Numbered from the stretch's first letter, positions 1-8,144 are shown. The stretch: 39,565 nt of DNA from Streptomyces viridochromogenes DSM 40736 (GCF_000158955.1 NZ_GG657757.1:6041980-6081544); one strand, 5' to 3'. Notes: a model not told the origin generated them from the letters alone. Translations and numbers: made by a program.

Positions 1-1
1 C

Positions 2-886
2 CGTGCCGAACTGGAGGCCGCCGTAAGAAAAAGCAACGGCGCCCTCTCCGACAAGCGCGGAACCGTCGCCGGCCGTCGCGCCCTCGCCCTGGTCGCGGAC
101 CGCTCGGGCACCCCGCTGAGCCTCGGGCCGACCACGGGGGAGGAGGTGCCCGACGCCCGGTACGAGGAGTCGGCATCCCCGGCCGAGGGCGTTCCGGCGG
201 CCTTCCCGACCCTCCAGAAGCCCGCCTCCCCGACCCTGGTCACCCACCGCTCCACGCCCGCCTCCCCACGGGCGGCCCGGGGCGGCATCAAGGGCATGGC
301 CCGGCGCAACCTGGTGGCCGCGGGCGCCGGTGCCCTCCTCGTCGCCGTGCTCGGCACGGTGGTGACGCTCGGCGCCACCTCCGACAAGGACCAGAACCCG
401 CCGTCCGACCGGGTCGGTGTCAACCCCTCGGCCAGCCAGGGTCTGAGCGGCGGCAGCCTGGGCGCCGACCGTCCCGCCGACGACAGCAACGGCGACACGG
501 GCGCGGCGACGAGCCGGCCGACCGACCCGGGCCCGGACGGTACGCCGGGCACCGCGGACGATCCGACACCGACGGGCGAACCGAGCGGCTCGCCGAGCAC
601 CGGCGACCCCGGGGCCACGACGAAGCCGCCCACGTCGTCGAAGCCTCCGACGACGTCCAGGCCGCCGTCGACCTCGAAGCCGCCCACGACGTCCAAGCCC
701 CCGACGACCTCGAAGCCGCCGACCTCGCAGCCGCCCACGTCCGAGCCGCCGACCTCGCAGCCGCCGACGACGACTCCGCCGACGACCAGCCCGAGCACCT
801 CGGACACGGCCAGCGGCCCGGCGCCGAGCAGCCCGACCACGACCACCGCGAGCGCTTCGCAGAGCGGCTCGGCCCCGGTGATCTGA
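2..886 (+). CDS. C-terminal part of a membrane-anchored Pro/Thr-rich protein (5' end outside window)
   Basis: The reading frame is open from the first bases of the window, so the gene starts upstream; the GTG at 146 is probably internal. The visible part has a charged N-terminal stretch of about 100 residues, one hydrophobic segment of about 22 residues encoded near 308-373 (after Met-Ala-Arg-Arg), and then a long tail of Asp/Gly/Ser/Thr/Pro ending in repeated Lys-Pro-Pro-Thr-Thr-Ser units. An Arg-rich flank before the hydrophobic segment and a low-complexity tail after it suggest a single-pass protein with its tail on the cell-wall side. I do not recognise the N-terminal domain because it is cut off. 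The gene ends at a TGA, followed by a strong hairpin shared with the convergent nucS. Confidence 0.75.
   Translation, partial: RAELEAAVRKSNGALSDKRGTVAGRRALALVADRSGTPLSLGPTTGEEVPDARYEESASPAEGVPAAFPTLQKPASPTLVTHRSTPASPRAARGGIKGMARRNLVAAGAGALLVAVLGTVVTLGATSDKDQNPPSDRVGVNPSASQGLSGGSLGADRPADDSNGDTGAATSRPTDPGPDGTPGTADDPTPTGEPSGSPSTGDPGATTKPPTSSKPPTTSRPPSTSKPPTTSKPPTTSKPPTSQPPTSEPPTSQPPTTTPPTTSPSTSDTASGPAPSSPTTTTASASQSGSAPVI
621..790 (+). repeat. Degenerate in-frame repeat coding for (T/S)KPPT and (T/S)QPPT units
   Basis: About a dozen imperfect 12-18 base units code for Lys/Gln/Glu-Pro-Pro-Thr-(Thr)-Ser. They form the extracellular-type tail of the first gene. Unit length varies with the codon pattern and unit sequences drift, so this is a coding low-complexity repeat and not a CRISPR or a regulatory array. 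Confidence 0.7.
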
Positions 887-902
887 CACCCGTACACACA
901 GC

Positions 903-933
903 AGGGCCGGGTCCGTTCCGCGGACCCGGCCCT
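903..933. terminator. Bidirectional terminator between the first gene and nucS
   Basis: A perfect 13-bp stem (arms AGGGCCGGGTCCG at 903-915 and its complement at 921-933) with a 5-base loop. It sits 17 bases after the upstream TGA and 18 bases from the nucS stop, so it can serve both convergent genes. Confidence 0.8.
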
Positions 934-951
934 CTTCGTCGTGGGGGTGTG

Positions 952-1623
952 TCAGAACAGCCGGAGCTTGTCGTCCTCGATGCCCCGCAGCGCGTCGTAG
1001 TCGAGGACCTGGCAGCCGATGCCCCGGTCGGTCGCGAGGACACGGGCCTGGGGCTTGATCTCCTGCGCGGCGAAGACGCCGCGGACCGGGGCGAGATGGG
1101 GATCGCGGTTCAGCAGCTCCAGATAGCGCGTCAGCTGCTCCACGCCGTCGATCTCACCGCGCCGCTTGATCTCCACCGCGACGGTCCTGCCCTCGGCGTC
1201 CCGGCACAGGATGTCGACGGGCCCGATGGCCGTCGGGTACTCGCGGCGGATCAGGGTGTAGCCGTCGCCGAGCGTCTCGATGCGGTCGGCGAGCAGCTCC
1301 TGGAGGTGCGCTTCCACGCCGTCCTTGATCAGGCCGGGATCCACACCCAGTTCGTGCGAGGAGTCGTGGAGGACTTCCTCCATCGTGATGATGAGCTTCT
1401 CGCCCGCCTTGTTGATGACGGTCCAGACGCCCTCGTCCTCGCCGGTGCCCTCCTTCAGCGTGCAGGGCGGCGACATCCAGTTCAGGGGCTTGTAGGCCCG
1501 GTCGTCGGCGTGGATCGAGACGCTGCCGTCCGCCTTCACCAGAATCAGGCGCGGGGCCGAGGGAAGGTGGGCGGTGAGCCGCCCGGCGTAGTCCACGGAG
1601 CAGCGGGCAATGACGAGACGCAT
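952..1623 (-). CDS. nucS: Mismatch-specific endonuclease NucS/EndoMS
   Basis: NucS cuts both strands at G-T, G-G and T-T mismatches and gives actinobacteria their non-canonical mismatch repair, since they lack MutS/MutL. The protein has 223 residues, the usual family length. The N-terminal half is the DNA-binding and dimerisation domain; the C-terminal half is a restriction-endonuclease-like fold with Asp137, Glu151 and Lys153 (motif VDIL followed by VEIKRR). The last residues, KLRLF, match the beta-clamp binding motif that couples NucS to the replication clamp. I chose the ATG at 1623 (protein begins MRLVIARCS) over a TTG three codons upstream because all homologues I know begin there. The gene is monocistronic and convergent with the preceding gene. 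Confidence 0.93.
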   Translation of the reverse strand: MRLVIARCSVDYAGRLTAHLPSAPRLILVKADGSVSIHADDRAYKPLNWMSPPCTLKEGTGEDEGVWTVINKAGEKLIITMEEVLHDSSHELGVDPGLIKDGVEAHLQELLADRIETLGDGYTLIRREYPTAIGPVDILCRDAEGRTVAVEIKRRGEIDGVEQLTRYLELLNRDPHLAPVRGVFAAQEIKPQARVLATDRGIGCQVLDYDALRGIEDDKLRLF

Positions 1624-1841
1624 GGTCGGCAACGCTACTCGACAGGCACCTGTCGACGCGATTCGCCCTGGAAAACGCGTGTTCAGTAATGGCCGATTGT
1701 GTGCATGGTGTGCTCATTGAGAGTGTGCCATCTGCTCATTCTCCTGGTGCCGTCACCGTCGGTTGCTTACCGTATGAACGGGAGGTCGCGACGTGTGTAC
1801 GCAGCGTGTCCGGTATCGCGAACTCCCTTATCTGTCCGGCA

Positions 1842-1864
1842 ACCCCTGCCCGCCGGGCGGGGGT
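1842..1864 (+). promoter_or_regulatory. GC-rich hairpin just upstream of a ribosome binding site
   Basis: An interrupted inverted repeat (ACCCCTGCCCG against CGGGCGGGGGT, one G-U pair in RNA, very short loop) ends 6 bases before the GGAGAA ribosome binding site at 1871-1876. It could modulate translation of the gene starting at 1880, but there is no direct evidence. Confidence 0.3.
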
Positions 1865-1879
1865 GCGAGAGGAGAACTC

Positions 1880-2272
1880 ATGTCGCTCGACGTCTCACCG
1901 GCCCTACTCGAACAGGCCGAGCGAGGCGAGGTCGACGAAGCGGAATTCGTCGACTGCGTCCGGACCTCCCTGCCCTATGCGTGGGAGATGATCAGCTCCC
2001 TGGTGGCCCAGCTGAAGGTGGACGGCGGTGCGTTCGCCGACAACCAGACGCCCCCGCCGGACGAGCAGGCACGCGGTCAGTTGCTGCGTGCGCTTGCGAG
2101 TGACGCGATACGCGGCGCGCTGCAACGGCACTTCGGTGTGCGGCTGGCCTTCCAGAACTGCCACCGGGTGGCCGTGTTCCCGCTTGACTCCTCGGTTGAC
2201 GAGAAGCTGGACCGTTTCACCTCGGTCCGCAGCCAGGTGCTGAACCAGTCGCCCGAGTTCCGCGACTGCTGA
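1880..2272 (+). CDS. Small conserved actinobacterial protein (SCO5389-like), function unknown
   Basis: A 130-residue soluble protein starting at the ATG preceded by GGAGAA; the longer open frame from 1793 has no ribosome binding site. It is acidic in its first third (MSLDVSPALLEQAERGEVDE) and has no transmembrane segment or catalytic motif that I recognise. It lies alone between nucS and a convergent oxidoreductase, with about 250 bases upstream for its own promoter. From memory it matches a conserved Streptomyces family named after SCO5389, of unknown role. The first residues resemble small proteins that bind partners rather than enzymes, but that is only an impression. Confidence 0.75.
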   Translation: MSLDVSPALLEQAERGEVDEAEFVDCVRTSLPYAWEMISSLVAQLKVDGGAFADNQTPPPDEQARGQLLRALASDAIRGALQRHFGVRLAFQNCHRVAVFPLDSSVDEKLDRFTSVRSQVLNQSPEFRDC

Positions 2273-2282
2273 GGCGCCGCTC

Positions 2283-2332
2283 GCTTGCCGCTCCGTACGC
2301 GGGAGGTGCGGTTTTGTACCGGAGCGGCAAGC
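2283..2332. terminator. Bidirectional terminator between convergent genes
   Basis: Arms GCTTGCCGCTCCGTAC (2283-2298) and its complement at 2316-2332 with one bulged C, enclosing a 17-base loop that contains GGTTTT. The hairpin begins 11 bases after the TGA at 2272 and ends 22 bases before the stop of the minus-strand gene. Confidence 0.75.
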
Positions 2333-2353
2333 CCCCAGGAAAGCACCGCGTTC

Positions 2354-3382
2354 TCAGACGAGTTGGGGGAGCACCTCGGCCCCCAGCCGCCGTACGTTCT
2401 CCTCGGTCGCCGCCAGATCACCGGAGCCCTCGACGAGCAGGGCGAAGCGGGAGATGCCGGTCCGCTCGCTGGTCGCCGCCAGCCGGTCGGCGCACAGACG
2501 CGGGGTGCCCACCGGGTGCAGCCCGCAGAGCAGTTCGGTGTAGGCCAGCGGGTCGCGCATCCGGCGCGTACGCCCGTCGACCGTGACGTGCGCCTCCAGG
2601 CCCTGCTTCAGCCAGCCGGGCATCGCCTTCATCAGCGTCTCCGCCGCGTCGACCCGCCGGTCCGCGATCTGGCAGATGCCCGCCGACACATGGGACGCGC
2701 CGAGGATCTCCTCGGCCGGCCGGCCGCACGCCCGCGCGTGCTGCCGCCACAGCGCGACCATCTCTGCCTTCTCCTCGTCCCCCACGTGCATCCCGAGCAG
2801 CATCGACAGGCCGCGCTCGGCCGCCAGCCGCACGCTCGACGGCGAGGTGCAGGCGACGACCACTTCCGGCCCCGCGACCTCGCCCAGGGCCTCCGACGGC
2901 CGGGGCACCACCGGGACCTCACGGAAGCGGAACCGCTCCCCGTCGGCCGCCACGGACGGCTCGCGCAGCCAGCGCACCAGGAGGTCCAGGGACTCCGGGA
3001 ACCCCTTCTCGTACGCCTCCAGGCCCGCGCCGAACACCTCCAGGTCGACCCACGGGCCGCCCCGGCCGACACCGAGCGTGAAACGGCCGCCGCTCGTGTG
3101 GTGCAGCAGCGCGGCCTGTTCGCCGAGGGCCACGGGGTGGGCGGTGGGCAGGACGCTGACCGCCGTACCGACCCGGAGACGGCGGGTGCGGCCGAGCAGC
3201 AGGGCGGCCAGTGTGACGGCCGACGGGCAGGTGCCGTACGGCACGAAGTGGTGCTCGGCCAGCCAGGCCGTGTCGAGCCCGGCCTCCTCGGCCACTTCGG
3301 CCGAGCGGACCGCGCGGTGCAGCGCTTCCCCCTCGCCCTGACCGGGGAACTGGGCCGCCAACACGAAACTTCCAACGCGCAT
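2354..3382 (-). CDS. Luciferase-like (LLM class) flavin-dependent oxidoreductase
   Basis: A 342-residue protein of the bacterial luciferase superfamily, a TIM-barrel monooxygenase group that uses reduced FMN or F420. The N-terminal strand (MRVGSFVLAAQFPG) is followed by the typical EEAGLDTAWLAEHHF segment near residue 35, then the RLRVGTAVSVLPTAHPVALGEQ and FTLGVGRGG stretches that form the flavin site. The substrate cannot be predicted. The ATG at 3382 is the natural N-terminus; the frame runs open far upstream through the next genes only because GC-rich DNA rarely contains stops. It is a single gene with a 265-base divergent spacer to the gene at 3647. Confidence 0.85.
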   Translation of the reverse strand: MRVGSFVLAAQFPGQGEGEALHRAVRSAEVAEEAGLDTAWLAEHHFVPYGTCPSAVTLAALLLGRTRRLRVGTAVSVLPTAHPVALGEQAALLHHTSGGRFTLGVGRGGPWVDLEVFGAGLEAYEKGFPESLDLLVRWLREPSVAADGERFRFREVPVVPRPSEALGEVAGPEVVVACTSPSSVRLAAERGLSMLLGMHVGDEEKAEMVALWRQHARACGRPAEEILGASHVSAGICQIADRRVDAAETLMKAMPGWLKQGLEAHVTVDGRTRRMRDPLAYTELLCGLHPVGTPRLCADRLAATSERTGISRFALLVEGSGDLAATEENVRRLGAEVLPQLV

Positions 3383-3646
3383 TGCTTTCCTGCTTCCTTG
3401 GCTCCGACACGGAGCTCCCCCACAGGGCATAACCGTCTGACACGTGCCGAGGACACGGCCGGGCGGAGTATTTTGCGGATTGTCTGCAGAATGGGGCGTT
3501 CCGCGCGGAGCCCGGGGGAGACCCGGCGGGGAGCCCGCCTCGCCCGGCGAGGGACTTGTGGCGATTGGTACCGTACGCGTACCCCCGTCCGCGCCGCGTA
3601 GGCTGGACACGGCCCGTGCTTCCTGTATAGCCCCGAGAGGTGTCCC

Positions 3647-3979
3647 GTGTCTCCGCGTCGCAACCGACCCAACGGCGCCGGTTCTTCCGGCCGGAGCGCC
3701 GAGGACGACCGCCCCGGCCGCTACGGCGGCTGGCAGGCCTCGGAGGACTGGCAGGGCGAGAACTGGAACGTGCGGCACGTGGCCGGCGCGAGCGCGCAGG
3801 GCAAGTCGTACCGCTGCCCCGGCTGCGACCAGATGATCCCCGACGGTGTGCCGCACGTGGTGGCCTGGTCCGAGCACACGGGCGTCGACGACCGCCGGCA
3901 CTGGCACAAGGCCTGCTGGAACGCGCGGGACCGCCGCACCCCCGGGGTGCGGCGGTCCCGTAACGCGCCGAGATTCTAG
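3647..3979 (+). CDS. Small zinc-finger-like protein, function unknown
   Basis: A 110-residue, Arg-rich protein starting at GTG 3647 behind an AGAGG ribosome binding site. Residues 1-35 look disordered. Cys57 and Cys60 (CPGC) together with His87 and Cys90 (HKAC) would make a treble-clef or LIM-like zinc site, with His70, His77 and His85 as possible extra ligands. Homologues are often labelled ATP/GTP-binding protein, but I see no Walker motif. The basic tail and zinc knuckle would suit binding of nucleic acid or a protein partner. The codons for about residues 94-105 lie inside a 17-bp inverted repeat, so the tail and the transcription terminator share the same DNA. Confidence 0.75.
   Translation: MSPRRNRPNGAGSSGRSAEDDRPGRYGGWQASEDWQGENWNVRHVAGASAQGKSYRCPGCDQMIPDGVPHVVAWSEHTGVDDRRHWHKACWNARDRRTPGVRRSRNAPRF
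3926..3960. terminator. Terminator-like hairpin inside the 3' end of a coding sequence
   Basis: A perfect 17-bp inverted repeat (CGGGACCGCCGCACCCC and its complement, separated by one base) lying within the last 55 bases of the gene at 3647-3979. Its position before the convergent permease gene (stop at 4012) suggests it ends transcription on one or both strands. Confidence 0.65.
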
Positions 3980-4011
3980 GCCGCTCGCGGCCCGCGACGA
4001 CCTTCCCGCGC

Positions 4012-4923
4012 CTACACGTCCCGCTTCTCCAGCAGCGCGAAGGCGCCGCCGAACGCCACGGCCGTGACGCCGAGGATGATCCACAGCGGGTCCCAGCCGG
4101 ACGGGCCGGACTGGCTGAGGGAGTTGGCGTAGAAGACGCTGAGCTGGTTCGGGATCGAGTACTCGAACAGGGCGTCGCGCACGGCCTCCAGGGACTCCGA
4201 GAACATGAACAGCGCGATCACCAGCGGGGCCAGCACGGTGCCGATCATGATGGTGATGGCGCCCGCCGAGTGCCGGATGATCGAGCCGACGACCAGCGAG
4301 AGCAGGCCCAGCAGCGCGATGTAGAGCGCGATGCCGACCGTGCCCTTCAGCCACTCGCCACCGGTGGGGTCCTTGGCGCCGTTGTCCGCCAGCATGGCCA
4401 CGTGCAGGAACGCGACGACCGACGAGGACACCAGCGTCACCACGAACGCGACCAGGAAGAACACGATGGCCTTCGCCGCCAGCACCCGGCCGCGACTCGG
4501 GCACGCGACCATCGTGGTGCGGATCATGCCCGTGCCGTACTCCGACGCCGTGGTCAGCACGCCCAGCGTGATGATGCACATGCTGCCGAGCAGCAGCCCG
4601 AAGAAGCCCAGGGACAGCGCGTTCTCGCCGGCCAGGTCCGAGGAGGAGCTCGACACGACGACGCCGGTCAGCAGGCCGATGCCCACGACGAGCAGGACGA
4701 ACACGCCGAGCGTCCACATCGTGGAGCGCACCGACCTGATCTTCGTCCACTCGGAGGCGATGGCGTGACCGAGGTGCGTGCGCACGACCGGGATCGGCGA
4801 GGTGTAGCCGGGATACGGCGAGCCGGGGGCGGGATGAGCCGCGCCGGAGGCGGGATGCGCGGCACCGGGTGCCGCCTCCCAGCTGGGTGCGGCCTGCGGC
4901 ATCTGGGGCTGGGGGCTGCTCAT
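4012..4923 (-). CDS. ABC-2 type transporter permease (cassette 1)
   Basis: A 303-residue membrane protein. Residues 1 to about 50 are a cytoplasmic Pro/Ala/Ser-rich leader (MSSPQPQMPQAAPSWE). The rest has a conserved SEWTKIRSVRSTMWTLG segment followed by about six hydrophobic helices, the layout of ABC-2 permeases. It ends in LLEKRDV, as its paralogue at 6356-7126 ends in LLKKRDA. Its start codon overlaps the stop of the ATPase gene upstream (ATGA), so the two are translationally coupled and form one exporter. The substrate is unknown; such cassettes often export peptides, antibiotics or lipids. The N-terminal low-complexity leader is absent from the paralogue. Confidence 0.88.
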   Translation of the reverse strand: MSSPQPQMPQAAPSWEAAPGAAHPASGAAHPAPGSPYPGYTSPIPVVRTHLGHAIASEWTKIRSVRSTMWTLGVFVLLVVGIGLLTGVVVSSSSSDLAGENALSLGFFGLLLGSMCIITLGVLTTASEYGTGMIRTTMVACPSRGRVLAAKAIVFFLVAFVVTLVSSSVVAFLHVAMLADNGAKDPTGGEWLKGTVGIALYIALLGLLSLVVGSIIRHSAGAITIMIGTVLAPLVIALFMFSESLEAVRDALFEYSIPNQLSVFYANSLSQSGPSGWDPLWIILGVTAVAFGGAFALLEKRDV

Positions 4924-6233
4924 CGGGCGTCCTCGGGCTTGGTCAGGTCGGAGGTCGGGACGGGAGCGGGCGCGGTGGCGGGCGCCGCCGCCTGGGGCGC
5001 CGGGCCCGCGGGCGGGGCCTGCGGCGGCTGCGGTGCGCCCTGCGCGGGCGCCTGCGGGGCCCGGCCCGCCGACTGGGCGTGGGCGTACGGGTTGGGCGTA
5101 CCCACGCCGGAGGCGTCAGGGGCGCCCGGGACCCCGGGCGCGCCGTACGGGCCCGACGGCGCCTGGCCCGGCGCCCCCTGCGGCGGCATCCCGAACGGCT
5201 GGCTGCCCTGCTGGGGCGGCGGCGGGGCGTACCAGCCGGGCTGGCCCTGGCCCGGCACCGGCATCGGCGGCTGCGCGCCCGGCGGCAGCGGCTGCTGGAG
5301 GCCTTCCTTCTGGTCGATGGTCGAGCGGTAGTCGACCGCGCCCTGCGTCATCCGCATGTACGCCTCCTCCAGCGAGGCCTGGTGCGGCGACAGCTCCCAC
5401 AGCCGTACGTCGGTGCCGTGCGCGATGTCGCTGATGCGGGGCAGCGGCAGCCCGGTCACGCGCAGCGCGCCGTCCTGCTCGGGCAGCACATGACCGCCCG
5501 CCTCGGTCAGCGCGGCCGACAGCTTCTCACGCTGCTGCGGCTCGGTGTCGGGCGTCCGGACGCGGGCGAAGTCCGCGGAGTTCGCGGAGATGAAGGCCGT
5601 CACGCTCATGTCGGCGAGCAGCTGACCGCGCCCGATGACGATGAGGTGGTCGGCGGTCAGCGCCATCTCGCTCATCAGATGGGAGGAGACGAAGACCGTA
5701 CGGCCCTCCGCCGCCAGGGCCTTCATCAGGTTGCGCACCCAGAGGATGCCCTCGGGGTCGAGGCCGTTGACGGGCTCGTCGAACAGCAGCACCTGCGGGT
5801 CGCCGAGCAGCGCGGCGGCGATGCCGAGCCGCTGCCCCATGCCGAGGGAGAAGCCCTTGGACCGCTTCTTGGCCACGTCCTGGAGGCCGACGACCCCGAG
5901 CACCTCGTCCACCCGCCGGGCCGGGATGCCCGACAGCTGGGCCAGGCTCAGCAGGTGGTTGCGGGCCGCCCGGCCGCCGTGCACCGCCTTGGCGTCCAGC
6001 AGGGCCCCGACCTGGCGAGGGGCGTTGGGCAGCTTGCGGTACGGAAAACCGCCGATCGTCACCTGCCCGGCCGTCGGGTTGTCCAGACCGAGGATCATCC
6101 GCATCGTCGTCGACTTGCCCGAACCGTTCGGCCCGAGGAAGCCGGTGACGGCCCCGGGCCGCACCTGGAAGGAAAGGTTGTACACAGCGGTCTTGTCGCC
6201 GTAGCGCTTGGTCAGGCCGACTGCTTCGATCAT
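4920..6233 (-). CDS. ABC transporter ATP-binding protein with Pro/Gln-rich C-terminal tail (cassette 1)
   Basis: A 437-residue ATPase. Walker A is GPNGSGKST near residue 40, the signature is the divergent LGMGQRLGIAAAL, and Walker B is LLFDEPVNGLDP. The catalytic domain and the accessory region of about 300 residues match the paralogue at 7129-8088. The last 130 or so residues are a disordered tail very rich in Pro, Gly, Gln and Ala, unusual for this family. I chose the ATG at 6233 (MIEAVGLTKRYG), which aligns with the paralogue start; TTG 6251 and GTG 6242 lie in frame upstream without a good ribosome binding site. It pairs with the permease at 4012-4923. Confidence 0.88.
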   Translation of the reverse strand: MIEAVGLTKRYGDKTAVYNLSFQVRPGAVTGFLGPNGSGKSTTMRMILGLDNPTAGQVTIGGFPYRKLPNAPRQVGALLDAKAVHGGRAARNHLLSLAQLSGIPARRVDEVLGVVGLQDVAKKRSKGFSLGMGQRLGIAAALLGDPQVLLFDEPVNGLDPEGILWVRNLMKALAAEGRTVFVSSHLMSEMALTADHLIVIGRGQLLADMSVTAFISANSADFARVRTPDTEPQQREKLSAALTEAGGHVLPEQDGALRVTGLPLPRISDIAHGTDVRLWELSPHQASLEEAYMRMTQGAVDYRSTIDQKEGLQQPLPPGAQPPMPVPGQGQPGWYAPPPPQQGSQPFGMPPQGAPGQAPSGPYGAPGVPGAPDASGVGTPNPYAHAQSAGRAPQAPAQGAPQPPQAPPAGPAPQAAAPATAPAPVPTSDLTKPEDAR

Positions 6234-6355
6234 GCTCCGCACCCATCGCAAGGTTCAGGACAGCGGGGCACACGCCCCCGTAAGGGTTAGGAGCTTATCG
6301 ACGAGCTGACGGTTCCACTCAAATCAAAGTAAAGGGTGGGACGCGACACCCGGTC
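6234..6355 (-). promoter_or_regulatory. Likely promoter region of cassette 1
   Basis: A 122-base spacer between the two ABC cassettes with a locally AT-richer patch near 6318-6336 on an otherwise GC-rich background. On the minus strand a TTGAGT-like and a TAAGCT-like hexamer occur with a long 19-base spacing. The exact promoter is not certain, but the gap suggests cassette 1 can be transcribed separately from cassette 2. Confidence 0.25.
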
Positions 6356-7126
6356 CTAGGCGTCGCGCTTCTTCAGCAGCACGTACCCGCCGACGAGTGC
6401 CGCGAGGACCCACAGCCCCATGATCCCGAGGCCGCCCCACGGCCCGTACGGGGTGTCGTCGTCGATCGGGGTGACCACCTGCATGATCTTGCTGCCGGCC
6501 TGGTCCGGAAGAAACCGGCCGACCTTCTTCGTCGCGTCGACGTTCCCGAGGATGTTGGAGATCAGGAAGAAGAACGGCATCAGGATGCCCAGCGACAGCA
6601 TCGGCGAGCGCAGCATCGCGGCGACGCCCATCGAGAACATCGCGATGAGGGCCATGTAGAGGCCCCCGCCGATCACGGCCCGCAGCACCCCCGGGTCGCC
6701 GATCTCCGCCCGGTGCTCGCCGAGCATCGCCTGTCCCAGGAAGAACGCGGCGAAGCTGGTGACGAGGCCGACCAGGAGGGCGAGAGCGGTGGCCACCGAG
6801 ATCTTGCTGAACAGGAACGAGCCGCGCTTGGGCACCGCGGCCAGCGAGGTGCGGATCATGCCGGTGCTGTACTCGTTCGACACCACCAGCACCCCGAACA
6901 CGATCATCGCGAGCTGACCGAGACTCATCCCCGCGAAACTGATGAACGTCGGGTCGAACTGCGCCCGGTCCTGCGCGCTCATGCTGTCGAACTCGTTCTT
7001 CGACAGGGCCGAGATCAGCATGCCGAGGGCGACCGTCACGACCACCACCAGCGAGAGTGTCCACACCGTGGACGCCACCGACCGGATCTTGGTCCACTCC
7101 GACCGTACGACCTGGGTCGTCGCCAT
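6356..7126 (-). CDS. ABC-2 type transporter permease (cassette 2)
   Basis: A 256-residue permease with about six transmembrane helices, homologous to the permease at 4012-4923 over its whole length, including the SEWTKIRSVASTVWTLS start and the final LLKKRDA. The ATG at 7126 follows a clear GAGGGG ribosome binding site; the longer open frame to 7156 runs back into the ATPase gene. It lies 2 bases after the stop of the ATPase gene at 7129-8088, so the two are one operon and presumably one exporter. It lacks the Pro-rich leader of its paralogue. Confidence 0.88.
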   Translation of the reverse strand: MATTQVVRSEWTKIRSVASTVWTLSLVVVVTVALGMLISALSKNEFDSMSAQDRAQFDPTFISFAGMSLGQLAMIVFGVLVVSNEYSTGMIRTSLAAVPKRGSFLFSKISVATALALLVGLVTSFAAFFLGQAMLGEHRAEIGDPGVLRAVIGGGLYMALIAMFSMGVAAMLRSPMLSLGILMPFFFLISNILGNVDATKKVGRFLPDQAGSKIMQVVTPIDDDTPYGPWGGLGIMGLWVLAALVGGYVLLKKRDA

Positions 7127-7128
7127 GC

Positions 7129-8088
7129 TCAGCCCCTCTTCCAGCCGTCGCCCCACTGCTGCTGTGGCGGCGGCGGGCTCGTCTCGCTGTGTGCGTGGTA
7201 CTCCACCGACTCCGCGGTCAGCTGCATGAACGCCTCCTCCAGTGAGGCCTGCTGCGGGCTCAGTTCGTGCAGCGTGAGCCCGTGCCGCGCCGCCAGTTCA
7301 CCGACGAGCTCGGCCTTGCCGCCGTCCACCTCCAGCACCCCGTCACCGCTCTCGACGGCGACGATCCCGGCCTGGTGCAGCACGTCGAGCATCCGCTCCC
7401 GCTGCGGGCTGCGGACCCGGACGTACGAGCGTGAGTTGCGGGCGATGAAGTCGGCCATGGAGGTGTCCGCGAGCAGCCGGCCCTGCCCGATGACGACGAG
7501 GTGCTCGGCCGTCAGGGCCATCTCGCTCATCAGATGGGAGGAGACGAACACGGTCCGGCCCTGCGCGGCCAGAGACTTCATCAGGGTGCGGATCCAGTGG
7601 ATGCCCTCGGGGTCGAGGCCGTTCACCGGCTCGTCGAACATCAGGATCCGCGGATCGCCGAGCAGCGCGGCGGCGATGCCGAGCCGCTGCCCCATGCCCA
7701 TCGAGAAGCCCTTGGTCTTCTTCCGCGCGACCGCCGTCAGCCCGACCGTCTCCAGCACCTCCCGCACCCGGCTGCGCGCTATGCCGTTGCTCTGCGCGAG
7801 GCACAGCAGGTGGTTGTAGGCGGTACGCCCGCCGTGCCAGGCCTTGGCCTCCAGCAGGGCGCCGATGTACGTCAGCGGCTCCTTGAGCTGGTGGTAGTGC
7901 TTGCCGTCGATACGGACGCTGCCGGCGGTGGGGTGGTCGAGACCCAGGATCATCCGCATGGTCGTGGACTTGCCCGCACCGTTGGGCCCGAGGAAGCCCG
8001 TGACGATGCCCGGTCTGACGGTGAAGGACAGGTTGTTGACCGCCACCTTCTCGCCGTAACGCTTGGTCAGCCCCTCGAGCTCAATCAT
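7129..8088 (-). CDS. ABC transporter ATP-binding protein (cassette 2)
   Basis: A 319-residue ATPase of the multidrug/lantibiotic exporter type. Walker A is GPNGAGKST near residue 40, the signature is the divergent SMGMGQRLGIAA, and Walker B is ILMFDEPVNGLDP followed by the switch His in FVSSHL. The C-terminal region ends soon after the conserved QQASLEEAFMQLT segment, without the long tail of its paralogue at 4920-6233. The start (MIELEGLTKRYG) is preceded by a weak GTGG ribosome binding site. It is the first gene of cassette 2, about 85 bases downstream of filP, from which it is separated by a strong hairpin. Confidence 0.88.
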   Translation of the reverse strand: MIELEGLTKRYGEKVAVNNLSFTVRPGIVTGFLGPNGAGKSTTMRMILGLDHPTAGSVRIDGKHYHQLKEPLTYIGALLEAKAWHGGRTAYNHLLCLAQSNGIARSRVREVLETVGLTAVARKKTKGFSMGMGQRLGIAAALLGDPRILMFDEPVNGLDPEGIHWIRTLMKSLAAQGRTVFVSSHLMSEMALTAEHLVVIGQGRLLADTSMADFIARNSRSYVRVRSPQRERMLDVLHQAGIVAVESGDGVLEVDGGKAELVGELAARHGLTLHELSPQQASLEEAFMQLTAESVEYHAHSETSPPPPQQQWGDGWKRG

Positions 8089-8108
8089 GCCGCCACGCTA
8101 GAACGTGA

Positions 8109-8144
8109 CAAAGCCCTCTGCCACCCGAGCGGCAGAGGGCTTTG
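8109..8144 (-). terminator. Terminator downstream of filP
   Basis: A perfect 14-bp stem (CAAAGCCCTCTGCC at 8109-8122, complement at 8131-8144) with an 8-base loop, 30 bases past the filP stop codon. It lacks a long U tract, as is common in Streptomyces. It also separates filP from the ABC cassette transcribed in the same direction. Confidence 0.8.

Noticed and set aside
621..790. Possible CRISPR array in the first gene
   Set aside because: The units are in-frame codons for KPPT-type repeats with no spacers and no cas genes nearby.
1689..1991. Short plus-strand frames between nucS and the gene at 1880
   Set aside because: No ribosome binding site and no coding similarity; they overlap the well-supported gene at 1880.
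3566..3582. GGTACCGTACGCGTACC palindrome in the spacer before the zinc-finger-like gene
   Set aside because: Imperfect around its centre and without a neighbouring regulator; could be chance in GC-rich DNA.
2354..4750. A 798-residue minus-strand frame apparently fusing the luciferase-like protein to upstream sequence
   Set aside because: The extra part is out-of-frame complement of the ABC permease and zinc-finger genes. The ATG at 3382 gives the normal family N-terminus.
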